A stretch of 5,901 bases of DNA from DUAG01 sp046756865 (GCA_046756865.1 JBHHXE010000119.1:1-5901); one strand, 5' to 3'; numbered from the stretch's first letter, positions 1 through 5,388 are shown. A program made the numbers and translations. Notes: generated from the letters alone by a model not told the origin.

Positions 1-29
1 TTGTCTTTTAGACAACTTATGCGCTTTAC

Positions 30-54
30 CCCAAGATCAATCGCTGATCTTGGG
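30..54 (-). terminator. Perfect hairpin 3' of the purC operon, possible terminator
   Basis: The arms CCCAAGATCA (30-39) and TGATCTTGGG (45-54) form a perfect 10-bp stem with a 5-base loop, beginning about 15 bp after the murU stop on the minus strand. The expected T-run does not follow on the minus strand (it reads GTAAAGCG). It may therefore stabilise the mRNA 3' end or act with further elements. A second small palindrome, TTGTCT-TTT-AGACAA, occupies 1-15 and may belong to the same 3' region. Position supports an operon end; the mechanism is inference. Confidence 0.45.
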
Positions 55-68
55 ACTCAAGCACGTTT

Positions 69-800
69 CTACAATACAATGCCCCGCTTGAAATCCCGAT
101 TGGCCTTTTCATACCGGTCCGGCACCCCGATATCGTTCCAGTACCCATCCATGAGATAGCCCGCTATCTTCTTATCCAGCCGAAGCATTTCAATGTATGC
201 GTCTATGATGGAGTAGAATTGTCCGGGAGGGATGTAATCCAGAACCTCAGTTTCCATGACATGAATCCCGGTAAACATCAGGCGGCGTATTTCACACTCC
301 TCTTTGCGTTCGGCTATTCTCCGGACTTTCCCAAGGATATCCCGCACTTGATCCTGCCCATCAACTGCGATCACGCCATAGGTGTCGACTTTCGCATCCT
401 CTCGAAGCACCAGGGTAGCAAAACCGCCCTTCTCTTGATGAAAAGAAACCAATTTCTTCAGATCCAGACTGACCAGGATATCGGCATTCAACACAAGAAA
501 AGGTCCGGCACCAAGGGCGGACTGGATTTTCTTGATTCCTCCGCCTGTCCCTAAGAGATCCGGCTCTTTTGAATAGGTGATCTTCATCCCAAAGCGATCC
601 CCCTTCCCCAACGCCTCGATGATTTTATCTCCGAGGTAGTGGACATTAATAAAGACATCCGTGATCCCGCTTTTTTTCAATCGCTGAAGATGATGGCAGA
701 TTAGGGGTTGTCCTCCCACCGGGAGAAGCGGCTTTGGAATATCATTGGTGAGCGGACGAAGACGAGTGCCCAGACCTGCCGCGAGGATCATCGCTTTCAT
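69..800 (-). CDS. murU: MurU-like sugar-1-phosphate nucleotidyltransferase
   Basis: This is a nucleotidyltransferase of the NTP_transferase (Rossmann-like) family, 243 residues from the chosen start. The N-terminus has the signature GLGTRLRPLT followed by PKPLLPVGG, which binds the nucleotide and catalyses transfer. GTGGGIKK (substrate loop), LNADIL (metal-binding Asp) and the C-terminal YWNDIGVPDRYEKAN follow in the usual order. MurU converts MurNAc-1-phosphate to UDP-MurNAc in the cytoplasm, bypassing de novo synthesis. The specific MurU call rests on the adjacent AmgK-like kinase; a mannose-1-P or other sugar-1-P specificity cannot be excluded from motifs alone. An in-frame ATG at 821 would overlap the kinase gene by 20 bp and has no ribosome binding site. 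The ATG at 800, 1 bp after the kinase stop, gives the standard N-terminus MKAMILAAG, so it is preferred. It is the last gene of the purC operon. Confidence 0.85.
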   Translation of the reverse strand: MKAMILAAGLGTRLRPLTNDIPKPLLPVGGQPLICHHLQRLKKSGITDVFINVHYLGDKIIEALGKGDRFGMKITYSKEPDLLGTGGGIKKIQSALGAGPFLVLNADILVSLDLKKLVSFHQEKGGFATLVLREDAKVDTYGVIAVDGQDQVRDILGKVRRIAERKEECEIRRLMFTGIHVMETEVLDYIPPGQFYSIIDAYIEMLRLDKKIAGYLMDGYWNDIGVPDRYEKANRDFKRGIVL

Positions 801-801
801 G

Positions 802-1896
802 TTATTGGAATTCCGAGACATATGGAATCAACAAGTGATGGAGAGGTCGGAGCTTTTCGTATTTGAGGAGGTTGTGCTTGACCTTGAGCAATGTCGGCGG
901 GACATTGAGGAGAAACTGGCTTTTATGTTTCACCTGATCAAAATAGACAAAGCGTCCCGCCGCCTTCAGGTTCCGCTGAATACTGGCCAGATCAAAAAGC
1001 TCGCGGAAGCGCTCCCTTTCAACCGGCTTCTCCGCGCGGCGTTCCAATTCTTCAATATAGTACTGAATCAACGCGTCAACAAGCTCCTCGGGGAGATTGA
1101 TATAAGAATCACGGAGGAGGGAGGCCAGATCATACTGAGGAGGCCCCATGAGCGCGTCCTGGAAGTCGATCAGGCGAATCCGCTTACCCTCCGGACCTGG
1201 TTGTATCATCAGGTTCCGGCTGTGGTAATCCCGGTGGACATAAACCGGGGAGATTTCTGCCAGATGGCAGGCGATCTCTATGAAGTAGGCGCGGATTTCC
1301 TTCTTCTTCTGCTTTGGCAGAACAATTCTCTTACGCTTTTCGATGCCGTATTCAATGAAATGATCAAATTCCCAGAGAAAGAGTGCCTGATCAAACTGAC
1401 GGTGATGCGCAATGGTCGGCGGGTTTGGAACGGAACTGGCCTCGATCTGAAGCGTGATTAATGTGTCGATCGCCTTTTGATAATAACCAAAGAGGAACGG
1501 CCTGTTTTGAAGTTGACCTTCAATTTCCTGAGCCAGGGTCACATCACCCAGGTCTTCCAGAAGAATCCATCCTTCTTCGAGATTTGAATCAATAATTTCA
1601 GGAACAGGCAGCTTACAGTTAAGAAGGTGTTTCTGAATATTGATGAAGGGGATTTCTTTTATGGAGGGAACCTCGCCGCTGCCTGCTTCTTCGGAGGCCT
1701 TAAAGGCCTCGGGGTCGGCCAGGACCATCACAATAAAAGAGTGTAAGGCGTCGTCCTCTTTCCAGGAAAGACGGCAGTAGGCGCGATTTGATCCGTCGCC
1801 GGCCAATTTATCAAGATGAACCTCTTTCGCCGGCACATGAAGGTGCTGATTCAGCACCTTCACCAGTCTTTCGCGCAAGCGTTCCTGATCAATCAT
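802..1896 (-). CDS. amgK: AmgK-like sugar kinase (aminoglycoside phosphotransferase family)
   Basis: This 364-residue kinase belongs to the APH/choline kinase fold. A nucleotide-binding segment GDGSNRAYCRL lies near residues 33-43 and the hinge-like ILLEDLGD near 111-118. The catalytic loop HRDYHSRN is at 221-228 (Asp223 is the likely base) and the metal-binding DFQDALMGPPQYDLASLLRD starts at 244. The C-terminal segment IQRNLKAAGRFVYF (about 306-319) resembles that of AmgK proteins. AmgK phosphorylates the anomeric hydroxyl of MurNAc (and GlcNAc), making the sugar-1-phosphate used by MurU. The gene immediately downstream encodes a matching nucleotidyltransferase, which supports this assignment over antibiotic kinase activity. 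The start ATG overlaps the purC stop by 8 bp (ATGATTGA), with a GGGA-like ribosome binding site inside purC, suggesting translational coupling. Substrate specificity is inferred. Confidence 0.85.
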   Translation of the reverse strand: MIDQERLRERLVKVLNQHLHVPAKEVHLDKLAGDGSNRAYCRLSWKEDDALHSFIVMVLADPEAFKASEEAGSGEVPSIKEIPFINIQKHLLNCKLPVPEIIDSNLEEGWILLEDLGDVTLAQEIEGQLQNRPFLFGYYQKAIDTLITLQIEASSVPNPPTIAHHRQFDQALFLWEFDHFIEYGIEKRKRIVLPKQKKKEIRAYFIEIACHLAEISPVYVHRDYHSRNLMIQPGPEGKRIRLIDFQDALMGPPQYDLASLLRDSYINLPEELVDALIQYYIEELERRAEKPVERERFRELFDLASIQRNLKAAGRFVYFDQVKHKSQFLLNVPPTLLKVKHNLLKYEKLRPLHHLLIPYVSEFQ

Positions 1897-2809
1897 GATT
1901 GTTCCCGGCTGAGGTCAGTCGCTTTAAGGCCTCAGTATACCGCTCGCTGGTTTGTTGCACCACCATTTCCGGAAGGTGAGGGGGCGGGGGGGTTCCATTC
2001 CACTTGATTGAGAGGAGGTAATCCCGGACAAATTGCTTATCAAAACTCGGCTGGCCTTTTCCAGGTTCGTAGGAAGACTGCGGCCAAAAACGGGACGAAT
2101 CGGGTGTCAGCAGCTCATCAATCAGGATAAGCTTTCGAGTCTTTGGATGAAGGCCGAATTCCATTTTTGTATCGGCAATAATCAAGCCACAGGCTTCCGC
2201 TTTTTCCGCCGCCGCCTGATAGATTTCGAGACTGGCCGTCCGGACCGCCTCCGCCACATCCGCACCGATCTTTGATTTCATTTCCTCAAAGGAGATATTC
2301 ATGTCATGGCTTCCCACCGCGGCCTTGGTCGAAGGCGTGAAGATCGGCTCCGGAAGACGTTCCGATTCCACCAGGCCGGCTGGCAGCTTAAGCCCCGAGA
2401 CCGAACCCTTCTGAAGATACTCTTTCCATCCGGAGCCGGAGAGATACCCCCGGACAATACATTCAACCGGCAGTGCTTCGGCCTTCTGAACTATCATACT
2501 CCGCCCTTCCAGCAGCTTCCGGTAGGGGGCACATATCTCCGGATAGCGGGCGAAGTCCGCCGTCAGGACATGATGAGAAACGGGGTCATCCCGCTTTGAA
2601 AACCAGTCGAACCAATGAAGAGAAAGCTGTGTCAGAACGTTTCCCTTGCCGGGGATTCCTTCCGGCAGGATGACATCAAAGGCGGAAATCCGGTCGGTGG
2701 CGACAAAGAGGAGGGAGTCTCCCAGGTCATAGATATCCCGGACCTTTCCCCTGGCCGCTTGACCGAGTTCAGGGAGATGACTTTCCAGGAGAACTTCGCC
2801 TATTTCCAT
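1889..2809 (-). CDS. purC: Phosphoribosylaminoimidazole-succinocarboxamide synthase (SAICAR synthetase)
   Basis: PurC joins CAIR and aspartate using ATP to give SAICAR, a late step toward IMP in de novo purine synthesis, in the cytoplasm. The protein has 306 residues, matching the longer single-domain form of the family. Family motifs are all present: GKVRDIYDLG (21-30, ATP-binding), ATDRISAFD (37-45), LPVECIVRGYLSGSGW (113-128, signature 1), FTPSTKA (157-163), IIADTKMEFG (210-219, signature 2), LIDELLTPDSSRFW (229-242) and SFDKQFVRDYL (255-265). The start ATG at 2809 has a good GGAG ribosome binding site six bases upstream (2816-2819). It is the first gene of a three-gene minus-strand operon with the AmgK-like and MurU-like genes. 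A terminator-like hairpin lies in its leader about 50 bp upstream, hinting at attenuation. No key residue appears lost. Confidence 0.97.
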   Translation of the reverse strand: MEIGEVLLESHLPELGQAARGKVRDIYDLGDSLLFVATDRISAFDVILPEGIPGKGNVLTQLSLHWFDWFSKRDDPVSHHVLTADFARYPEICAPYRKLLEGRSMIVQKAEALPVECIVRGYLSGSGWKEYLQKGSVSGLKLPAGLVESERLPEPIFTPSTKAAVGSHDMNISFEEMKSKIGADVAEAVRTASLEIYQAAAEKAEACGLIIADTKMEFGLHPKTRKLILIDELLTPDSSRFWPQSSYEPGKGQPSFDKQFVRDYLLSIKWNGTPPPPHLPEMVVQQTSERYTEALKRLTSAGNNHD

Positions 2810-2861
2810 TTCTTTCTCCGGTTCATCCGCCGACGCTTTTCATTTCATCCCCTATAAGATG

Positions 2862-2891
2862 AAAAAACCCCAAGCTCAGGAGGTTGGGGTT
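2862..2891 (-). terminator. Intrinsic terminator in the purC leader (possible attenuator)
   Basis: On the minus strand the arms AACCCCAA (2884-2891) and TTGGGGTT (2866-2873) pair perfectly around a 10-base loop. They run straight into a T-run (2862-2867), the classic rho-independent form. It points toward purC and ends about 50 bp before its start codon, and no gene is visible upstream on this strand. It is therefore either the end of an unseen small RNA or a leader terminator that controls the purC operon. Competing pairings just upstream (see the regulatory entry) favour the second option. Confidence 0.7.
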
Positions 2892-2923
2892 GGCGGTTTA
2901 ACCAAGACCCGCTTTTGGATCTT
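2884..2923 (-). promoter_or_regulatory. Candidate antiterminator / anti-antiterminator region of purC leader
   Basis: Read on the minus strand, AAGATCC (2917-2923) can pair with GGGTCTT (2904-2910) around a 6-base loop, with one U-G wobble. The same GGGTCTTGG segment (2902-2910) can instead pair with CCAACCC (2887-2893), with a two-base bulge. CCAACCC contains most of the 5' arm of the downstream terminator. The three structures are mutually exclusive in the order expected for an attenuator. I do not recognise a known riboswitch class. Pairing is visible by eye; function is inference. Confidence 0.35.
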
Positions 2924-2993
2924 GCGTGTTATTTGCATTGCGTTAAGCTGGAAATGAAAAAGGATTTCCTGATAAAGCCAATGATCATGTTGC

Positions 2994-3024
2994 CCCCCCA
3001 AAGCGCGACGAACGCTTTCGGGGG
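2994..3024. repeat. GC-rich imperfect hairpin
   Basis: CCCCC-C-AAAGCG (2994-3005) pairs with CGCTTT-C-GGGGG (3013-3024) across a 7-base loop: 11 of 12 positions match, with a single C/C mismatch. Neither strand has a T-run next to it, so a simple terminator is unlikely. It could be a REP-like extragenic palindrome or a structured part of the purC leader. Copy number in the genome is unknown. Confidence 0.5.
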
Positions 3025-3026
3025 AC

Positions 3027-3176
3027 ATTGCCTAAAATTCAACCAAGGGGGTTAAATAATAGACGCGCAGAAGTCTACCATCCGAAAGACGAAACCGCAA
3101 GTGCCAGCACAACAACTGAACCACTCTCAACTCTAAGTCGAGGGGTTCAGGAGGGGTCGATTTGAAACCGACTGAT
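3027..3176. other. Non-coding stretch with no recognisable gene
   Basis: This stretch carries no ORF with a ribosome binding site or recognisable protein. Minus-strand reading frames that cross it continue into the adjacent palindromic repeat and look like artefacts. The promoter of the purC operon may lie here or nearer 2930-2990; I could not find a convincing -35/-10 pair. A local TCGA-GGGGTTCAGGAGGGG-TCGA arrangement is near 3138-3160 but is too weak to name. Confidence 0.4.
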
Positions 3177-3268
3177 GTCATGCCGGACTTGTTCCGGCAT
3201 CCAGGGAACCTTGCAAGGTATCCGGTCTTGCTCAAAATCCTGGATTCTGGCTCTACGGCCGGAATGAC
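3177..3268. repeat. 92-bp palindromic interspersed-type repeat (MITE/REP-like)
   Basis: The outer ends GTCATGCCGG (3177-3186) and CCGGAATGAC (3259-3268) are inverted repeats with one mismatch. Inside are two end hairpins: TGCCGGA/TCCGGCA (3181-3187 with 3193-3199) and ATTCTGGC/GCCGGAAT (3244-3251 with 3258-3265, one G-U). There is also an inner pair ATCCAGG/CCTGGAT (3199-3205 with 3239-3245) and a perfect palindrome ACCTTGCAAGGT (3208-3219). Repeats starting GTCATKCCGG and ending in CCGGAATGAC are widespread as dispersed palindromic elements in bacterial genomes, and this one matches that style. It encodes no protein, so any movement would need a transposase elsewhere. Confidence 0.7.
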
Positions 3269-3314
3269 AAGCCGAAGGATAACGCCCCCAGCCGACGCCG
3301 GTTTTCTCATCTCT

Positions 3315-3358
3315 TTTTAATCTCCTTTTAATCCCTTTTTCATTTCGTTTTAATCTCC
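3315..3358. repeat. Four 11-bp tandem T-tract repeats
   Basis: Consecutive units are TTTTAATCTCC (3315-3325), TTTTAATCCCT (3326-3336), TTTTCATTTCG (3337-3347) and TTTTAATCTCC (3348-3358). Units one and four are identical. The T-tracts recur every 11 bp, close to one helical turn, so they fall on the same face of the DNA. They lie immediately upstream of the putative promoter of the secreted-protein gene. Curved DNA, an upstream activating element or a multi-site operator are the plausible roles. Confidence 0.65.
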
Positions 3359-3359
3359 C

Positions 3360-3394
3360 TTTGATAACGTGGTCTTGTTGCATACGGTATCAAA
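3360..3394 (+). promoter_or_regulatory. Inverted repeat overlapping a putative promoter
   Basis: TTTGATAACGT (3360-3370) and ACGGTATCAAA (3384-3394) are 11-bp inverted arms with one mismatch and a 13-bp gap. The left arm contains TTGATA (3361-3366), which resembles a -35 box. The right arm overlaps a weak -10 candidate, TACGGT (3383-3388), at 16-bp spacing. The site lies 44-78 bp upstream of the secreted-protein start. It may be an operator for a dimeric repressor or activator, or a 5' UTR hairpin if transcription starts further upstream. The symmetry is direct observation; the promoter call is weak. Confidence 0.4.
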
Positions 3395-3421
3395 AACCAC
3401 AACAACCACAACAACCAAAAC
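3395..3421 (+). repeat. Three 9-bp A/C-rich leader repeats
   Basis: AACCACAAC (3395-3403), AACCACAAC (3404-3412) and AACCAAAAC (3413-3421) are tandem. They end two bases before the ribosome binding site AAGGAGA of the secreted-protein gene. G and T are absent, so the mRNA here would be unstructured, which usually favours ribosome access. The repeat could also be a binding site for an RNA-binding protein; nothing in the window decides this. Confidence 0.6.
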
Positions 3422-3437
3422 CGAAGGAGATAATGTT

Positions 3438-3902
3438 ATGAAAAAGACACACATTTTTAGTTTTTTAATCGCTGTTGCGTTCATCACTTTTTTGGGGAGC
3501 AGCCTGGTGGCTGTCGCTGGGGATGACGAAGTCAAACAGGAGGTAGACTTATCACCAGTTGCAGGTTCTGGGCTCATCGATGCTAGTGGCGATGCAAAAT
3601 TTCGCCAAAAAGGCGACCGAAAGAAGTTTGACGTCAGCGTTGAAGCTAGAGCAGGACTCACGATTGGCGAAAAGTTGACTGTAAAGGTAGACGGTACAGA
3701 AGTTGGGAAGTTTAAGGTTGTCGCTCTGCTTGACCCTGATGAAGGTGGTGACCTCGATGCCGATTCTAACCCAGCAGAAGGAGATGCACCCCTAGATCTG
3801 GCTACCTTTCCGGATCCGTGTTGTGATGGTAATAATGTAGAAGTCGGCCGGGACAACGGCACAACGTTTACTCTCTTATTCGAAGGTACGTTTCCGGAGT
3901 AA
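3438..3902 (+). CDS. Small acidic secreted protein of unknown function
   Basis: I do not recognise a named family. The 154-residue protein begins with a Sec signal peptide: MKKTH, a hydrophobic core (about 7-25) and a probable cleavage after AVA at residue 27. The mature part is about 127 residues, acidic, and rich in Gly, Asp and alternating Val/Lys patterns such as KFDVSVEA, KLTVKVDGTEVGKFKVV and TTFTLLFEGTF. This suggests an all-beta sandwich. An Asp/Glu-rich loop (99-119, DPDEGGDLDADSNPAEGDAP) could bind metal ions. A CC pair sits at 128-129. The ATG at 3438 is chosen because AAGGAGA (3424-3430) lies seven bases upstream and the signal peptide starts there; a longer frame from 3369 only reads through the leader repeats. 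A strong terminator follows. It is probably periplasmic or released. Its partner, if any, may be the downstream lipoprotein. Confidence 0.8.
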   Translation: MKKTHIFSFLIAVAFITFLGSSLVAVAGDDEVKQEVDLSPVAGSGLIDASGDAKFRQKGDRKKFDVSVEARAGLTIGEKLTVKVDGTEVGKFKVVALLDPDEGGDLDADSNPAEGDAPLDLATFPDPCCDGNNVEVGRDNGTTFTLLFEGTFPE

Positions 3903-3913
3903 TCTGCCGCAGC

Positions 3914-3960
3914 ATGGGAGTGGATGGGACATCCCCATCCGCTCCCATAGATTTGTTTTG
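3914..3960 (+). terminator. Rho-independent terminator after the secreted-protein gene
   Basis: A 15-bp stem is formed by ATGGGAGTGGATGGG (3914-3928) and CCCATCCGCTCCCAT (3934-3948). It has one G-U wobble and a 5-base loop, and is followed by the T-rich tail AGATTTGTTTTG. It starts 12 bp after the stop codon. It should end most transcripts of the secreted-protein gene and makes that gene a single-gene unit with limited read-through into the lipoprotein gene. Confidence 0.88.
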
Positions 3961-4007
3961 AGATGGGAATAAATCCTGCCCCTTCTCTTCAGCTTAAGGA
4001 GCAGTTG

Positions 4008-5177
4008 ATGAAGATTTCTTATCACCCAGTTATTTTCGTTACTGTTTGTTTGACTCTTCAGATGGGTCTTCTGGGCTGTGGGGCCGAGGGACCTGATTTC
4101 GAGGTGGAACAGGAGGTCGTAAATCACGCTTCTGCAACCGCTCCCTCTTCAGCGTTAAAAGGCTCCTTAGCCATCGGGATAAGCAATGGTCTTCTGACTG
4201 CGGAGGTTAGAGAATCTTCCCTTCGAGAAGTACTCGAGACAATTGTACGGATGAGCGGTATAACAATTTTCCTCGACTCTGAGATCGATGGGACGGTGAC
4301 CTTTGGGTTTCATAACCTCCCGCTTGATGAAGGCCTACGCCGGATACTACACAAGAAAAACGCCTCCTTTATCTATTCTATAAAGTCTTCCAGACACAAT
4401 AAGAATGTTATTTCCAGATTGGAGAGGGTTCACGTCATAGCAGGGGATGCCTATGGGACATCTCCCGACGTGCTTCTTTTAACTCAGGCGGAGATAGATG
4501 CCTTCGGTAATGGGGACACGACTCATCGGTCTAGATCCGCCATCTCCCGGGAAAAACATGAAGAAACTTCCGGGGAGAAATCCAAAGAAAAAGAGGCCAT
4601 CGAGGCACTTGAAGCAGTTTTACTGAAGGATAAAAACAAGCACCAGAGGGCGAAAGCGGCAAAAAACCTTGAAAAGATGCAGGGAACGGATGCAATTGAT
4701 ACCTTGACATTGGCGCTGCTAGGTGATGATGACTCCTCCGTCCGGAAGGCCTCGGCACGTGCACTCGGTAAGATGTGGAGCGAAGAGACCGTAGACTCAT
4801 TACGCCTTTCTTTATTAGATGACCCGCGATCGCAAGTGCGAGCCACTGCGGCGCAGGCCTTGGGAAATACCTGGAGCGAGGACGCTATTGATCCCTTGAG
4901 CTCAGCCCTATTAGAAGATCCACGACGACGTGTCCGCGAGAGTGCGGCACAGGCCCTCGGAAACATTGGAAGTCCAAATGCGGTCGAATCCTTGATACAG
5001 GCCTTGGGAGATACAAATTTATATGTTCGGGAGAGCGCCGCACAGGCCCTCGGGAGGATCGGTAGTCCAGAGGCCGTTGAGGAACTTGTCCACGCATCAA
5101 TGTTTGATAAGGATCCCTGGATGAGAGAAACCTCAGAACAGGCCGTGGAAAGGATTCTTGAAAAAGACCAGAGCTAA
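4008..5177 (+). CDS. Lipoprotein with STN/secretin-N0-like domain and six HEAT repeats
   Basis: This 389-residue protein starts with a lipoprotein signal peptide ending in the lipobox LLGC (Cys24 is the acylation site). Residues after Cys are GAEG, with no Asp at +2, so in enterobacterial terms outer-membrane sorting is expected. Residues about 60-125 resemble the short STN/N0 domain of secretins and TonB-linked proteins: LREVLETIVRMSGITIFLD, then GTVTFGFHNLPLDEGLRRIL. A charged, probably disordered linker spans about 165-195. Six HEAT repeats of 31-32 residues follow (about 196-226, 227-258, 259-290, 291-322, 323-353, 354-389), each with a VRxxAAxALG-type second helix. HEAT arrays bind proteins, so a periplasmic scaffold or assembly role is the best guess. 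AAGGAG (3996-4001) lies six bases before the ATG; an upstream in-frame ATG at 3963 lacks both a ribosome binding site and a signal peptide start. Confidence 0.87.
   Translation: MKISYHPVIFVTVCLTLQMGLLGCGAEGPDFEVEQEVVNHASATAPSSALKGSLAIGISNGLLTAEVRESSLREVLETIVRMSGITIFLDSEIDGTVTFGFHNLPLDEGLRRILHKKNASFIYSIKSSRHNKNVISRLERVHVIAGDAYGTSPDVLLLTQAEIDAFGNGDTTHRSRSAISREKHEETSGEKSKEKEAIEALEAVLLKDKNKHQRAKAAKNLEKMQGTDAIDTLTLALLGDDDSSVRKASARALGKMWSEETVDSLRLSLLDDPRSQVRATAAQALGNTWSEDAIDPLSSALLEDPRRRVRESAAQALGNIGSPNAVESLIQALGDTNLYVRESAAQALGRIGSPEAVEELVHASMFDKDPWMRETSEQAVERILEKDQS
4932..5068 (+). repeat. 44-bp direct DNA repeats inside HEAT units
   Basis: Positions 4932-4975 and 5025-5068 are about 35/44 identical and 93 bp (31 codons) apart. 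Both encode VRESAAQALG followed by NIGSP or RIGSP. They include an identical 15-base core GCACAGGCCCTCGG-like stretch. A more diverged copy starts near 4836. This indicates fairly recent duplication of HEAT units within the gene. Confidence 0.7.
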
Positions 5178-5294
5178 TCTCCCCTCCCCTTTTTCCATTT
5201 CAAAATTGTCCGCACAAGCGATGTTTAAACGACCCCAACATTATCGAGGGGAAATTAGACCCGAAAACCCACTAAACATCTATACGAAATTAAT
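5178..5294. other. Intergenic gap between lipoprotein gene and tRNA 3' end
   Basis: The two genes converge here. I see no convincing terminator for either, only a weak CCCC/GGGG pairing around 5233-5251. There is no copy of the tRNA 3' end that would mark an integration site. Confidence 0.5.
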
Positions 5295-5369
5295 TGGAGC
5301 GGGAGACGGGATTCGAACCCGCGACCAAGAGCTTGGGAAGCTCCTACGCTACCACTGCGCCACTCCCGC
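5295..5369 (-). tRNA. glyT-CCC: tRNA-Gly (anticodon CCC)
   Basis: The minus strand folds into a full cloverleaf. The acceptor stem GCGGGAG/CUCCCGC is perfect (5363-5369 with 5299-5305). The D arm is GCGC-AGUGGUA-GCGU. The anticodon stem GGAGC/GCUCU carries the loop UUCCCAA, so the anticodon is CCC, reading GGG glycine codons. The variable loop is UGGUC and the T arm GCGGG-UUCGAAU-CCCGU. The discriminator base is U (5298) and CCA is encoded (5295-5297). The total is 75 bases including CCA. The symbol is descriptive only. A plausible promoter lies just upstream; no clear terminator was seen after the 3' end. Protein-coding readings across this locus (GIRTRDQELGK) are artefacts. Confidence 0.97.
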
Positions 5370-5388
5370 CAAGGATGAGCTGCCGAGA

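Noticed and set aside
219..554. Plus-strand open frame of 111 codons
   Set aside because: It is fully antisense to the MurU-like gene and has no ribosome binding site or family motif.
745..1461. Long plus-strand open frame (238 codons)
   Set aside because: It is antisense to the AmgK-like kinase, whose catalytic motifs are intact on the minus strand; the product shows no recognisable domain.
2862..3030. Known purine, PRPP or THF riboswitch
   Set aside because: I could not find the conserved core sequences of these classes in the leader; only generic attenuator-like pairing is visible.
3032..3383. Two minus-strand open frames (92 and 78 codons)
   Set aside because: They translate the palindromic repeat (VIPAVEPESRIL-type reading) and the T-tract array (repeated KGRLKR-like residues), so they are artefacts of repeats.
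3315..3421. CRISPR-like array
   Set aside because: Repeats are 9-11 bp and directly adjacent with no spacers, so this is not a CRISPR.
3350..3862. Minus-strand open frame of 170 codons
   Set aside because: It is antisense to the secreted-protein gene, low-complexity (Ser/Thr/Pro and a Val run from the leader repeats) and lacks supporting signals.
5295..5369. tRNA as phage or island attachment site
   Set aside because: No integrase gene and no second copy of the tRNA 3' end occur in this window.
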